64,000 bases of DNA from Prescottella defluvii (lineage in GTDB: Bacteria; Actinomycetota; Actinomycetes; Mycobacteriales; Mycobacteriaceae): assembly GCA_029690005.1 (NCBI GenBank), contig CP121458.1:682001-746000 (forward strand), in the 5' to 3' direction. Shown piece by piece: positions 36,628 to 48,355 of the stretch; positions within the stretch are counted from its first letter, which is position 1; each line of letters opens with the position of its first letter. Made by a program: the position numbers and the translations under genes. The notes beneath the pieces are model-generated. The model was given only the letters and a program-made list of their open reading frames with translations, was not told the DNA's origin and ran no database searches.

Positions 36628-37208
36628 TCAAGATCGGTTCCCTACATCTCGCAAGTATTCCAAATGCGAGGCCAGCTTGACGCGGGCGCGAGCGCACCGG
36701 CTCTTGACCGTCCCCTCCGGCACACCGAGCCGCTTCGCGGCCTCGGCCACCGAATACCCCTCCATGTCGACCGCGACGATCGCGGCCCGCTGCTCGGGCG
36801 GCAGCCGCAGCAGCGCCCGGTCGACGAGCAGCGCGGTCTCCCGCTCCGCGATGTGGTCCCGCTCGTCACGCGGATCGACGGTCTCGTCGGACGACAGCGA
36901 CACCGTCGGTCGGGCGCGGTTCCGCCGGATCCGGTCGAGGCACGCGTTCACCACGATCGTGTGCAGCCAGCTGCGCACGGCCGCGTCCTCCCGGAACGAC
37001 CCCGCCGTGCGGTGCGCGGACAGCAGCGCCTCCTGCAGCGCGTCGGCCGCGTCCTCGACGGTGTAGCTCGTTCTTCTCGCAACATGCCAAAGATGGTCGT
37101 AGTGCCTGCTCAGCAACTCCGCGAACGCGCCCCCGTCACCCGACGCGTGCGCTGCCAAGAGTTCTGCATCCGACAGACCAGCTTTGGCGACCCCCTGAAG
37201 ATTCGCAC
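36628..37208 (-). CDS. sigM: ECF sigma factor SigM
   Basis: About 190 aa. Region 2: FAELLSRHYDHLWHVARRTS, DALQEALLSAHRTAGSFR, VRSWLHTIVVNACLDRIRRN. Region 4: LPPEQRAAIVAVDMEGYSVAEAAKRLGVPEGTVKSRCARAR. The start is unclear: the frame is open upstream but lacks a good start codon; GTG 37208 works if one G is missing in the run before VAKAGLSDAELL. Follows murJ as in mycobacteria, where SigM responds to late-growth and envelope conditions. Confidence 0.9.
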
Positions 37209-37268
37209 CGGCGGATGTTAGCCGATCGGTTGCCCGGCGGTCCCGTTCGGGGACCGACGCGAATCCGG

Positions 37269-40200
37269 TCAGGATGCGGCCGTGAACGCCACCTCGGCGA
37301 TCCCGGACTGGTTCTTTCCACCCGTCGTGCTCAGCCCGGTGATCCAGACGAGGACGTTCTTGGTGGCCTCGTCCGACTTCAGCGGGATGTCCGTCACGCC
37401 GTTCTGCAGCGTCGCGTTGCCGATCACCCGTGTCTGGTCGAGCGACGTGTTCGGCGACGGCGCGGTGCGGATCTCCACCTGCGTCCCCGGGCTCGGCGAC
37501 GTGATCTGCATGCTCGTGAGCTTCGCGGCGTCGGGCAGCGTCACCATCAGGCCCACGCCGGGCTTGAGCGCCGGGAAGGGCTGGAAGTAGGCGTCGGTGT
37601 TCCAGACCGTCGTCGGGTTCCCGTCGATCGCCAGACCGGCGTTGGCGGCGTTGTCGGGCGTGCCCTGCGGCGAGAACACGGTCGCGCTCGCCGGCTTCAC
37701 CGGCCCCGTCGCGGGCGCCGGCGCCACCGTGGTGGGCGCGGCGGCCGTCTCGGATGCCTCCGCCGATGTCGTCAGGCCGAGGTTCTGGTTCGTCAGCGGC
37801 TTGTCGGAGTTGCCGCCCGTCAGCAGGTTCGCCAGCCACCAGCCGATCAGCGCGAGCACCAGCACGGTGAGCGCGCCCAGCGAGACCAGCGCGATGAGGG
37901 TGCGGTTCGACTTCTGCTTCTCGGCCGCAACCGCCTCGGGATCGGCGAGCGCGTGGCTGTCGCTGCCCGGCACCCGCTGGCCCAGTCGCAGCGCCGGCAT
38001 GAGATCAGTCTTCTGGTCCACGACCGTCGCCTGGTCGAGGATGTGCTGCACGGTCGCGGCCGCGCGAATGCCGCTGTCGCCGCCCAGTGCCCGCACCGCG
38101 ACCGCGGAGATCTCGAACGGGACCTCGGGGCGCACCGCGCGCGGTTCGACCGGCCGGCCCGACGGGTCACGGTCGGCCGGACGCATGTCCTCGGACGACT
38201 CGGCGCCCGGCTCGCCCAGCGGCCACCGTGCCGTGATCAGGGCGTAGAGCATCGCGCCCAGACCCTTGACGTCGGCGGCCGGGTCGGCGTCGGACAGGGT
38301 TCCCGGGAACGCCATGACGGCGTCGCCGGCGGTGCTGATCCGGATCCGGTCGGGGTCGTCGATCGACAACGCGCTGCCGCCGCGGTGGGCGGCCTCCGCG
38401 GCCGACGCGAGCGCGCGCACGGCCCGGGCCGCACCGATCGGCGACGGCTCGGTCTCGGCCATCTCCTTCAGCGACCGGCCGGGCGTCCACTCGGCGACGA
38501 CGATGCCGCCCGAGCTGCCGCGCACGACGTCGAGGACGCGGGCGAGGCCGGGCGAGTTGATCCGGCCCAGGCGCAGGGTGCGGGACAGGATCGCCTGGGG
38601 GCCGTCGGGGCCCGTCGCGGCCGGTCCCTCGGCCCGCTGCTCGGCGTCGACGAACGTGAGCGCGACCTCGCGGTCGAGCTTGATGTCGAGTGCCTGCCAG
38701 AACTGGAGCCCGCGGGCACCGCCGTGCGGTGCGAGCAGCCGGTAGCGGCCACCGGCCACCGACGCGCCCGCGATCAGCTGCGGTCCGCGCAGGCGGCGCG
38801 GTTCGGGGACGGCGCCGGTCACGCGCAGCGGCGGCAGCTGCGGCGAACCGATCGGGAAGACGCCGGTGTCGACGTTGAGGTCGCGACGGCGTCGGCGCTC
38901 GCGCTCCCGTGCCGCGTCTTCTGCTTCGGAAGCTGTTGCAGCAGAGCCGGTTTCGTCAGTGTCGTTCGTAGTGGGCGACGTCGTGGGCTGCTCGTCCGTC
39001 GTGTCCGCGGCGGAGGTGTCCGCCACCTTCGTGGTGCCGTTCTCGACGTCAGTCGCCGTGCCGGACTTCTTGTCGGCACCGTCGTCGTCGCTCACACGCG
39101 CTCCTTCTATGAACTCGTCGGGAATATAGTCCCCACCGACGTATGCCTCGCTGCGTCCAGGGTACGGGAGACCGTCCGGTCTATCGAGGGCCCGCGGGAG
39201 GTCGCGGATCACCGGAATCAATTCGGTATCAGGCTCGTACGACGATCCCACCGCGACCGGGGCCGGCGTCTCGTCGATTCCGGCGGCGCCGCGGCCGCGC
39301 AGCCCCGGGATCCTCCGCTGGACGGCGACCGTGATCGCGACGACCTCGGGCACCTTCGCGAGCCACATGAGGATGAACGTGACCACGAGCATCAGCGATC
39401 CGGTGATCGCGACGCGGATCATCGCGCCGGGCCCGCCGAAGTTCTCCGACAGCCGGTCCAGTCCGAGCAGCGTGTCCGCCGCGAACATCGCCACCGCGCC
39501 GGCCGCGGACGCGAGCAGCACCACCCACACCGTCTTGCCGACGTTCGACATCCTCAGGTCGCCGAGGCTGCGGTGCAGCAGGAACCCGCCGATGAACGCA
39601 CCGGCCACGTACGCCAGCCCGTTCGCGACACCGAGCAGGATCACCACCTGCTGGCTGTCCGACGCGAGCACCGGTGCCAGCGCGGAGAGCGCGATCTTCA
39701 CACCGGTGATGCCGAGCACGATCCACGTCGGGTCCAGGCCTGCTCGCGCGCATAGAACACGCGCAGGTGGATCAGCACCAGCGAGTACGGGATGAGCGTG
39801 AACGCCGACCAGCTGACGGCCTCGCCGAGCCGTTGGGCATTGCCGGTGCCGAAGTTGCCGTAGCCGTACAGCGCCTGTCCGATCTGGGGACCGGCGAACG
39901 TGAAGAACGTGATGACCGGGATCAGCGCGATCATCGTCAGGCGGGTCGCGACGGACAGGTCGTCCACGACGGCCGGGGTGTCGTCGGCGGCCGCGTTGCG
40001 GCTGAGCCGCGGCATGATCGCGGTCAGGACGGTGACGCCGAGGACGCCGTACGGCAGCTGCAGCAGCAGCCACGCGTTGGAGTAGATCGCCGGACCGGCC
40101 TCATCGGCGTGCGCCGAGACGCGGGTCGCGAACATCATGCCGAGCTGGCTGATCAGCACGTACAACACGATCGCGACGGCCATGCCGCCGAACTGCTTGA

Positions 40201-41430
40201 GACGGTCGTCGAGGCCCCACAGCGGGCGCAGCGAGACGCCCTGCTTGCGGATCGCGGGCAGCAGGCTCACGGCCTGCGTCACGACACCGGCGGTCACGCC
40301 GAGGCCGAGCAGCAGCACGTGCGGGTCGCTGATGCTCACCGGGTCGAGTGAGATCTCACCCGGCAGCAGCCAGTACGCCGTGAGGATGGCGAGCACCACC
40401 AGGTTGTTCAGGACCGGCGCCCACGCGCCCGGTTTGAACACCTGCCTTGTGTTCAGGATCGCGGTGAGCAGCGCCGAGAGTCCGTAGAACAGGACCGCCG
40501 GCAGCAGCAGGAAGACCAGAGCCGTGGTCAGCTCGGTGTTGACCTCGCCGTCCTTCGGCAGGAAGACGTAGGTCGTCAGGAGCGGCGCGGCAGCGGTCGC
40601 GAACAGCGTCGCCGTGCCCAGCAGCGCGAGCGCCGCCGTGAAGAGTCTTCGGATGAACGCGGCGCCCTGATCCTCGTCCTCCTGTTCGGCCCGGACCAGC
40701 ACCGGCACCACGATCGCCGTGAGCACCGCGCCGAGCACGAGCTCGGAGATCATGTTCGGGATCTGGCTGGCGACGGTGAACGCACTGGCCACGGCCGGGC
40801 CGAGCGCCGTCAGCAGCAGCAGCTGCTTGAGGAAGCCGGTCATGCGGCTGATCAGCGTCGCGATCGCGATCGACCCCGTGGCCGCGAGGAGGCTCTTCTT
40901 CTGCGGTTCCTTCTCGGCGACAGCCTGCGGCTGTGTCTGCGGCTGCTTCTGTGTCACCGGTGCAGCTGCAGTTGTCGGTGCGGGTGCCTGCGTCGGCCGC
41001 GGGGGCATGGGGCCGGGCGGACCGACCCGGGGCGGCATCGGGCGCGGGGGCACCGGACGCGGACCACCCTGCGGGGCAGGACGCGGACCCCCGGCGGCAT
41101 CGGCCGCGGACCGTTCGGCGGCATCTGCCGCGGCGGCATCCGGTGCGGGCCACCCTGGGGCGGCCGCGGCGGGTTCGGCATCGGAGCGTTCGGCGGCATC
41201 GGCCGCGGGGCGCCCGGCGGAGGCACGGGACGCGGTCCTCCCGGCGGCACGGGCCGCGTGCCGCGCGGTGGCATGGGGCGCGGCGGGTTCTGCGGCCGCG
41301 AGCCCGGCGGCATCGGCGGCTGTCCCTGGTCACGCGTCGGCCGTGGGCGCGGCGGCTGCGAGGTCCCCGGCTCACGAGGAGTCGGCTGCGCCGACGACCG
41401 ATAGCCCTCGCCGGGAGAGTTCTCGGTCAT
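37269..41430 (-). CDS. murJ: Lipid II flippase MurJ fused to pseudokinase and extracellular domain (frame breaks near 41090 and 39735)
   Basis: About 1387 aa after joining; the M. tuberculosis homologue is about 1180. A long Pro-rich N-terminus with repeated MPPxxPMPP (to about 155) is an unusual extension. Then the MurJ core (GSIAIATLISRMTGFLKQ onwards, 14-15 TMs), a cytoplasmic linker, a protein-kinase fold (from GGRYRLLAPHGG) that lacks catalytic residues (VALTF instead of VAIK, no HRD or DFG), a TM (LIALVSLGALTVLVLALIGWW) and an exported beta-sandwich with WNTDAYFQPFPALKPGVG. Start ATG overlaps the upstream stop (ATGA). Confidence 0.95.
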
Positions 41431-43903
41431 TGACGTTCATACCCTTCGTCGGCTCGATCCGGCTGGCCACGGAACCGGTGCCAGAGTCGGCGCCCGGCGA
41501 GGAACAGCAGGAGTGCACCAGCACACGCGGTAATTATCGCCAAAGCTTGCCCGTACGCATTCGACCGCACCGTGACAGAAGTCTGTTCGCCCAGCTCATG
41601 GCCACTTTCGGTGGTCAATGAGAAATCCACCACCATGGTCCGCGAGTCGGAGATCTCGGCCGGTACCTGAAGCGACCGGCTGCCGCGGGGCGGCAGCTGC
41701 TGTGGCCCGATGTCGGTGATCCGCACCCCTTCCGGGGCGTCGACCTGCAGTTGGACATTGATCGCCACCGGCAGGTCGTTGCGTGCCACCAGCAGCAGTG
41801 GGCTCTGCTCGGACGCGAGCGTGTACACGCCGCCCGGGGCGAGGATAGTGACCGCCGCGTACATGCCGTCGATCGCGTGCGCGACGTTGCCGACGCGCGT
41901 GTGGGCGTCCTGCTCGGCGGCGGTGGCCGTCGCGGTGCTCTGGTCCCGCCGTCCGGACAGGCTCATCGCCCGCAGCAGGTCCTCGCGCAGCGGGGCCATG
42001 AACCGGGTTGGCGTCAGCGCCGCCTGCGGGTCCTCGACCAGCGCCTGCTTCATTTGGTCGATGCGCGGGCTCTGCATCCCCACGCCCCATTCGATGGATT
42101 CGGGGGTGCCGTCGACGATCGCGCGCTGCGGGTAGGCCAGATCGGCGACGTCCGCCGTCGTGGGCCGCTGCTCGGCGACCTTTTGCAGCGGGCGTGCGGT
42201 CGCGAGACCCGACCGGAGCAGGGTGGCGACGGTCGACAGGACCGCGGAGGCCTCGTTGCCGTCGGCGGACCACTGCTGCGGCGGGACGATCAGCATCGAC
42301 CGGTCCGACGTGCGGCTCGCGGCGGTGGCGCCCGACGAACTGCCCGAGCCCTGCAGCGACATCCAGGTCATCGCGCCCAGAGCGTCCTGCAGGCGGGCCG
42401 TGCGCGAGTCCCGATCCAGGTTGTAGCGCGCTCGCTCGGGAACGTACGACGGCGTCTGCGGGTCGGAGCCGACCGCGGCCAGCGCGGCGGCCGCCGAGAC
42501 GTCGAACAGGGCGGCGTCGACGGCGTCCTCGCCGCCGCCCGCGATCGTCACCGTCCGCCCCGACGACGGCGTGGACTCGACCGCATTCGCCGCCAGCAGC
42601 GTCGTGGTGGGCCCGAGCCCGTGCAGCATCTGCGCCGACGACTCGTCGAGGACGCCCGCGTCGGGCCAGGTCACGTGCCGCAGCGAGGTCACCCCGAGGA
42701 TCGTGTCGACGATGTCGGCCGGCGACTGCAGCGCGCTCCGGGTCAGGGTGTCGTCGCCCAGCCGGCTCAGCGCCGCGAGGTCGACCTGCGCGAACGGCAC
42801 CGCGGTGATGCACATCTTCCGGGCGAGCGTCTCGAGCCGCTCCAGCCACGCCGCGGCCGCGTCACGTCCTACGCCGTCGTGCGCGGGGCCGGTCGGATTC
42901 GCCGGATCGTCGACCACCAGGTAGCCCTGGGTCATGTTGCTGACGGTGATCAGCAGGTCGGGGTCGACGGCCAGGCACATGCTCTCGGTGAGCCGATGGT
43001 CGCGGTCCATGTCGGGGCCGGTCGCGATCTCGGCGGCGCCGAGCAGTTGGTCGAGTCGGCCGCCCTTCGAGAGGGAGCCCGCGAGGTCGTCGTCGGCCAG
43101 CCGCACCTTCTCGTTGACCGATCCGGGGACCCCGGCGGCCAGCTGCGGCTCGTCGGCGAGCGGCCACAGCATCGTGACCGCCAGCGGGTTCGAGGTGTCC
43201 GGGGGAACCGGGGCGGTCGGCGAGGTCGAGGCCGAACCCTGCGGGGTGCTGTCCGAGGTGCCCGGCACGTGCGGCAGACCCAGCACCGGGAGCAGGAACC
43301 GGGCGTCGTCGAGGCGCGCCTGCCCGCCGTAGGCGGGGGTGCCGTTGACGTTGACCAGCAGCGGGTAGACGCCGGGTTCGGTGATGTCGAGGGACGACCC
43401 GGTCAGCGAGCGCAGCGGCAGCGACAGCGTGAACTGCTTCCGCTCCCCCTCGGCGAGGCTGTCCGCGACCTCGACGAACGGCCGACGACGTCGAACTCGC
43501 CCTGATCGAGCTCCAGCGACGTGCGCAGCTCCAGGCTCGAGGCCACCGCGGGGGCCCGCTGGAGCCGGACGCCGATGTCGGTGACCGGGCGGTCGCCGAC
43601 GTTCGTGACGGTCCCGGTGACGGTGACGACGGGTTCGGTCGTGGTCGTCACCGTGGTGGGCGTGACGTCGTCGATGTGCAGGTTCAGGAACTCGGGCTGC
43701 GCCCGGGACTTCGTCACCGGCACCCGGGTGGTGGACGTGGTCGTCTCGGACGCCGTTCCGGTCGACGTCGTGGTCTGCGCGGATGCGGAACCGGCGCCGA
43801 TGGTGCCGAGCAGCACGGAACCGATCAGCATCAGGACGAGCGTCAGCGCCGTGAGGACACTGGCACCGGATCGTCGCCATGCCGGACGCGATGCCACTGT
43901 CAT
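41427..43903 (-). CDS. Rv3909-like exported membrane-anchored protein (frame break near 43485)
   Basis: About 825 aa after joining. Signal peptide ending near residue 40 (GAGSASA), a Thr-rich segment, a large extracytoplasmic region with DUF6049-type features, and a C-terminal TM ([18 protein letters not shown]) with a short basic cytoplasmic tail. One C is missing before [13 protein letters not shown]. It lies between the Nudix gene and murJ with ATGA overlaps on both sides, so it probably works with MurJ in envelope assembly. No enzymatic motif seen. Confidence 0.85.
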
Positions 43904-44454
43904 TCCGCGTCGGACCCCCTGGTGCGTGAGGGTTCCATGTCCGCGATCAGTTGGCCGGCGATCTCCGCGAGCTTGCGCTCGTCGGCGTAGGCGAGGCGGG
44001 AGTCGAGTTCGGACAGCGGCACCCAGGCCACTTCGGTGACCTCGATGTCGGCGTCGGACAGCTCACCGCCGAGCGACCGCATCAGGTAGTGGTGCACGGT
44101 CTTGTGGACGCGCCGGCCTTCGGTGACGAACCAGTAGTCGATGCTGCCGAGGGAGGCGACGACGGCACCACGGATGCCGGTCTCCTCGGCGACCTCGCGC
44201 ATCGCGGTCTGTTCGGCGGTCTCACCCTGCTCGATGTGGCCCTTCGGCAGCGACCACAGCAGGCGTCCGCGGCGGTCGGTGCGTCCGATGAGGGCGGCGC
44301 ACAGTTTGTCCCGGGGGCCGCCGAGGCCGTCGACGACCAGTCCTCCGGCGGAGGTTTCGCGCACGGTCCGCATGTGCGGGGTGGCGGATCCGGCGCCCGC
44401 GCCGCGCCGCCGCGAGGAGCGGCGGTTACGGTTGGCACGTTCGGCGGCGGACAC
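43900..44454 (-). CDS. mutT4: Nudix hydrolase, MutT4-like
   Basis: 184 aa from GTG 44454; GTG 44520 is a longer alternative. The complete Nudix box reads [23 protein letters not shown]. Flanking conserved parts are [25 protein letters not shown] and [23 protein letters not shown], very close to mycobacterial MutT4 (Rv3908). Hydrolyses nucleoside diphosphates linked to another group; the exact substrate is not known. Divergent from pcnA. Confidence 0.92.
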   Translation of the reverse strand: MSAAERANRNRRSSRRRGAGAGSATPHMRTVRETSAGGLVVDGLGGPRDKLCAALIGRTDRRGRLLWSLPKGHIEQGETAEQTAMREVAEETGIRGAVVASLGSIDYWFVTEGRRVHKTVHHYLMRSLGGELSDADIEVTEVAWVPLSELDSRLAYADERKLAEIAGQLIADMEPSRTRGSDAE

Positions 44455-44566
44455 CTCATTGATCGTAGTTGACAAATCAGGAGCGGCCGGACTCCCACGC
44501 CCGCGTGGGTGAGGGGCCACTGCATGCGCATTCCGCTATTTGTCGACCTCGGTAAAGTTTGCTCAC

Positions 44567-46021
44567 GTGAATGCCCCCACCTCCGACGCCGAACGGCGTG
44601 CCCGACTGCTCCGCGGTGCGCACGAGACCCTCAGCGCCCTGTCGGACGTCCTGACCCCGCTGGGGGCCAGGTTCGCCGCCGCCGGACACGAGCTGTACCT
44701 GGTGGGCGGCAGTGTGCGCGACGCGGTTATGGGCCGCCTCGGCACCGACCTCGACTTCACCACCGACGCGCACCCCGAGCAGGTGCAGCAGATCCTGCGC
44801 GGCTGGGCCGACAACCAGTGGGACACGGGCATCGCGTTCGGCACGATCAGCGCGGCCAAGGGCGCCGATCAGATCGAGATCACGACCTACCGCACCGACA
44901 CGTACGACGGCGTGACCCGGAACCCGGAGGTGCAGTACGGCACCACCCTCGACGAGGACCTCGTTCGCCGCGACTTCACGGTCAACGCGATGGCGGTCCG
45001 GGTGGACGGCACCGGCACGTTCGAGTTCGTGGATCCGCTGAACGGGTTGGACGCGCTGCTCGAGGGCGTCCTCGACACCCCCGCGGCCCCGGAGATCTCC
45101 TTCAACGACGACCCGCTGCGGATGCTGCGCGCGTGCCGCTTCGTCTCGCAGCTCGGGTTCACGCTCGCGCCGCGGGTGCATCAGGCGATCGTCGACATGG
45201 CCGGGCAGATCGAGCGGATCACCGCCGAGCGGGTGCACGCCGAGCTCGACAAGCTGATCCTGGGCGAGTACCCGATCGATGGCATCAACGTCATGTGCGA
45301 GACGGGGCTCGCGGAGCGGGTGATCCCCGAGATTCCCGCGATGAAGCTCGAGATCGACGAGCATCACCAGCACAAGGACGTGTACTGGCACTCGCTGACC
45401 GTGCTCAAGCAGGCGATCGACCTCGAGGACGGCGACCCGGACCTGGTGCTGCGCTGGGCTGCGCTGCTGCACGACATCGGCAAGCCCGACACCAAGCGCA
45501 ACGAGGCGGGCGGCGGCGTCAGCTTCCATCACCACGAGGTGGTCGGCGCGAAGCTGGTCCGGCGGCGGATGCGGGCGCTGAAGTACTCCCGGCAGATGGT
45601 CGAAGAGGTCGGCCAGCTCGTGTTCCTGCATCTGCGGTTCCACGGATACGGCAAGGGGCAGTGGACGGATTCGGCAGTCCGCCGCTACGTCACCGACGCC
45701 GGTGACCTGCTGCCGCGGCTGCACAAGCTGGTGCGTGCCGACTGCACCACCCGCAACAAGCGCCGTGCCGCGGCGCTGCAGGCCACCTACGACGACCTCG
45801 AGGTGCGGATCGACCGGATCGCCGAGCAGGAGGACCTGGCGCGGGTGCGCCCGGACCTGGACGGCAACGCGATCATGGAGCTGCTCGGCATTCCCGCCGG
45901 CCCGCAGGTGGGCAAGGCGTGGAAGTTCCTCAAGGAGCTGCGCCTCGATCGCGGCCCGCTCGACCGCGACGAGGCGGAGGCGGAGCTGTTGAAGTGGTGG
46001 GCCGAGCAGCCGAAGGCTTGA
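44567..46021 (+). CDS. pcnA: CCA tRNA nucleotidyltransferase with HD domain
   Basis: 484 aa. Class II nucleotidyltransferase: LYLVGGSVRDAVMGR with DLDFTTDA, then RRDFTVNAMAVR and DDPLRMLRACRFVSQLGF. HD phosphohydrolase domain: HHQHKDVYWHSL, LRWAALLHDIGKP and SFHHHEVVGAKLVRRRM. Adds or repairs the CCA end of tRNAs. I chose GTG 44567 (VNAPTSDAER); an upstream in-frame start at 44540 adds nine unconserved residues. Intact. Confidence 0.95.
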   Translation: MNAPTSDAERRARLLRGAHETLSALSDVLTPLGARFAAAGHELYLVGGSVRDAVMGRLGTDLDFTTDAHPEQVQQILRGWADNQWDTGIAFGTISAAKGADQIEITTYRTDTYDGVTRNPEVQYGTTLDEDLVRRDFTVNAMAVRVDGTGTFEFVDPLNGLDALLEGVLDTPAAPEISFNDDPLRMLRACRFVSQLGFTLAPRVHQAIVDMAGQIERITAERVHAELDKLILGEYPIDGINVMCETGLAERVIPEIPAMKLEIDEHHQHKDVYWHSLTVLKQAIDLEDGDPDLVLRWAALLHDIGKPDTKRNEAGGGVSFHHHEVVGAKLVRRRMRALKYSRQMVEEVGQLVFLHLRFHGYGKGQWTDSAVRRYVTDAGDLLPRLHKLVRADCTTRNKRRAAALQATYDDLEVRIDRIAEQEDLARVRPDLDGNAIMELLGIPAGPQVGKAWKFLKELRLDRGPLDRDEAEAELLKWWAEQPKA

Positions 46022-46034
46022 TCAACGAGCTTCG

Positions 46035-47075
46035 GTGGCGCCACCGGCGCACGATGGGGCGGTGGCTTTCGTCGACACCCCACTGACGCTCTCTACCGCG
46101 GTCACTTCGTGGCAGTTGGACGTCCCCACCCTCGTTGTCGTGGGAGCGATCGGCGCTGCGTACTGGCGGGCGAACGTGGTGGCGGCGCGCCGCGGCGGCG
46201 GGGTGGGACCGGGGCGTCGTAGCTGCTTCCTGCTCCTGGGGTGCGCGCTGTGGCTGCTGACCGCGGTCAGTTTCATCGGCGTCTACGCCGACACCCTGTT
46301 CTGGGTGCGGGCACTGCAGGTCGTGCTGCTGTTCTTCATGGTGCCGTTCGGGTTGGCGCTCGGGAAACCGGTCACGGTGTTGCGCGACGCGCTCGGCGAT
46401 TCGGGACGCGCGCGGCTCGACGCGGTGTTGGCCGGTCGGGCCGCGCGGATTCTGACCTACCCGGCGACGACGTCGATCGCGGTCCTCGTCACGCCGTGGC
46501 TGCTGTACCTGACCCCCTGGTATCCGGCGGTCCTCACGAACGAGTGGGTCGACCAGCTCACCAGGCTCGCCCTCGTGGTGATCGGTTTCGCCTACTTCTA
46601 TTCACGCATCCAGGTCGATCCGGTCCCCCACCGGTATCCGCAGTTGATCTCGATGGGCATCACCATCGCCGAGGTGCTCGGCGACGGGATTCTCGGGATC
46701 GTGATCTGGCTGGGTCCCGAGATCGCTGTTGAGTACTACAGCCAGTTCACGCGCACCTGGGGGCCGAGTCCGCGCACCGACCAGTCGATCGGCGCGGGGA
46801 TCCTGTGGCTGCTCGGCGACGTGATCGGGATCCCGTTCCTGCTCGTGCTGATGCGTGCCTTCACCGTCGACGAACGCGCGAGCGCTGCCGCGATCGACGC
46901 CGAGCTGGACGAGCTGGAGCTCGCCGAGGGCATCGAGGGCACGGAGGGCACGGAGGGCGCCGCGTCCGGTGCGCAGCACGCGACCGATACGCCGGCTCAG
47001 GCGCCGACGTCGAAGTTGTGGTGGGAGAACGATCCGCAGATGCAGGAGAGGTTTCGGCGGGAATCGGGGCGGTAG
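46035..47075 (+). CDS. CtaG-like cytochrome c oxidase assembly membrane protein
   Basis: 346 aa, about seven TMs between residues 28 and 275: conserved VWRALQVVLLFFMVPFGLALG-like helix, TPWLLYLTPWYPAVL, IVIWLGPEIA, and IGAGILWLLGDVIGIPFLLVLM. Matches the Caa3_CtaG family, linked to copper delivery to oxidases. C-terminal cytoplasmic tail is acidic. GTG 46035 is used; GTG 46062 (VAFVDTPLTL) is equally possible. Downstream of pcnA by 13 bases. Confidence 0.88.
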   Translation: MAPPAHDGAVAFVDTPLTLSTAVTSWQLDVPTLVVVGAIGAAYWRANVVAARRGGGVGPGRRSCFLLLGCALWLLTAVSFIGVYADTLFWVRALQVVLLFFMVPFGLALGKPVTVLRDALGDSGRARLDAVLAGRAARILTYPATTSIAVLVTPWLLYLTPWYPAVLTNEWVDQLTRLALVVIGFAYFYSRIQVDPVPHRYPQLISMGITIAEVLGDGILGIVIWLGPEIAVEYYSQFTRTWGPSPRTDQSIGAGILWLLGDVIGIPFLLVLMRAFTVDERASAAAIDAELDELELAEGIEGTEGTEGAASGAQHATDTPAQAPTSKLWWENDPQMQERFRRESGR

Positions 47076-47151
47076 CGACCGGTCCCCTATGACCGAATCG
47101 CAGATTCGGATCGGATCGATTGTTGGTCCCGCATCTGCGGATCTAGACTCC

Positions 47152-47562
47152 GTGGATGCCGACATTCGGATACGCGACGCGGCCCAGTTGCTCGGTGTCA
47201 GTGACGACACCGTCCGGCGGTGGGTCGACGCCGGCACCCTCGACGCGCACAAGGACGACACCGGCCGCATGGTCGTCGACGGGAAGCAGCTCGCGGAGTT
47301 CGCCCGCGCCAACGCGGCGCCGGCGCCCGAGAACCCGCTCGGCGTGGGCAGTTCGGCGCGCAACCGTTTCGTCGGCCTGGTCACCCGGGTGGTCGCCGAC
47401 GGTGTCATGGCCCAGGTGGAGATGCAGTGCGGACCGTTCTCGGTCGTCTCGCTGATGAGTGCGGAGTCGGCGCAGGAGTTGAAGCTCGAGCCGGGCAGTG
47501 TCGCGGTCGCCGTGGTGAAGGCGACGACCGTGATCGTCGAGACGCCGGGGGCATCGTCGTGA
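47152..47562 (+). CDS. HTH-TOBE molybdate-binding regulator/molbindin
   Basis: 136 aa. MerR/excisionase-type HTH (IRIRDAAQLLGVSDDTVRRWVDAGTLDAHKDDTGR) followed by one TOBE/Mop domain (ARNRFVGLVTRVVADGVMAQVEMQCGPF to TTVIVETPG). First gene of the mod operon; overlaps modA by GTGA. I chose GTG 47152 since the HTH is close to the N-terminus in this family; ATG 47089 is a longer option and neither has a clear ribosome site. Probably senses molybdate for modABC. Confidence 0.88.
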   Translation: MDADIRIRDAAQLLGVSDDTVRRWVDAGTLDAHKDDTGRMVVDGKQLAEFARANAAPAPENPLGVGSSARNRFVGLVTRVVADGVMAQVEMQCGPFSVVSLMSAESAQELKLEPGSVAVAVVKATTVIVETPGASS

Positions 47563-48355
47563 GGCGCCTGCGGGTCGCGGTCGTGGCGCTCGTCGCGGTC
47601 CTGGCGACGGCGGTCGCCGGGTGCAGTGCGGGCGAGACGGAGGCCGGCACCCAGCCGAGCACCGACCCCGGCACCCAGCCCGTCGAGTCGATCACGGTGT
47701 TCGCGGCGGCGTCGCTGCGGTCGACGTTCACCGAACTGGGGCGGCGCTTCGAGGCCTCGCACCCCGGGACGCGGGTGGTGTTCAACTTCGGCGGCTCGTC
47801 CGATCTGTTCACGCAGCTGGACCAGGGCGCACCGGGCGACGTCTTCGCGTCCGCGGACACGGCGAACATGACCAAGGCGCGCGGCGCCGGCCTGACGGCG
47901 GCCGACCCGGTGAACTTCGCCACCAACGTGCTGACCATCGCTGTCCCGCCGGGCAATCCGGCGAACATCACGTCCTTCGCGGACCTGGCGAGGCCCGGCG
48001 TGAACCTGGTCGTCTGCGCGCCGCAGGTGCCGTGCGGCACCGCGACACGCAGGGTCGCGGACGCGGCCGGGGTGCGACTGTCCCCGGTGAGCGAGGAGTC
48101 CTCGGTCACCGACGTCCTCGGCAAGGTCGTCACCGGCCAGGCCGACGCCGGACTGGTCTACGTCACGGACGTCGCCGGTGCCGACGGCAAGGTCACCGGC
48201 ATCCCGTTCCCGGAGGCCGTGAGGGTCGTCAACACCTACCCGATCGCGGTGCTGAACAAGTCCGAGCATCGGGACTTGGCAGGCGAATTCGTCGCACTCG
48301 TCATCGGCCGGAGGGCCGACGGGTACTGTCCGACGCCGGATTCGGCACGCCGTGA
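47559..48355 (+). CDS. modA: Molybdate ABC transporter substrate-binding lipoprotein (frame break near 48311)
   Basis: 265 aa after joining. Lipoprotein signal with lipobox AVAGC (Cys about 23). [62 protein letters not shown] and the C-terminus [16 protein letters not shown], all ModA features. One C is missing before PEGRR. Binds molybdate/tungstate outside the membrane. GTGA overlaps at both ends. Confidence 0.95.

Noticed and set aside
40990..41400. Possible tandem repeat or CRISPR-like array in the MurJ N-terminus
   Set aside because: The periodicity is irregular and comes from Pro/Met/Arg codons in frame; there are no conserved repeats with unique spacers.
44560..44576. CACGTG core at the pcnA start
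   Set aside because: Only the central hexamer and a few flanking bases match parS.
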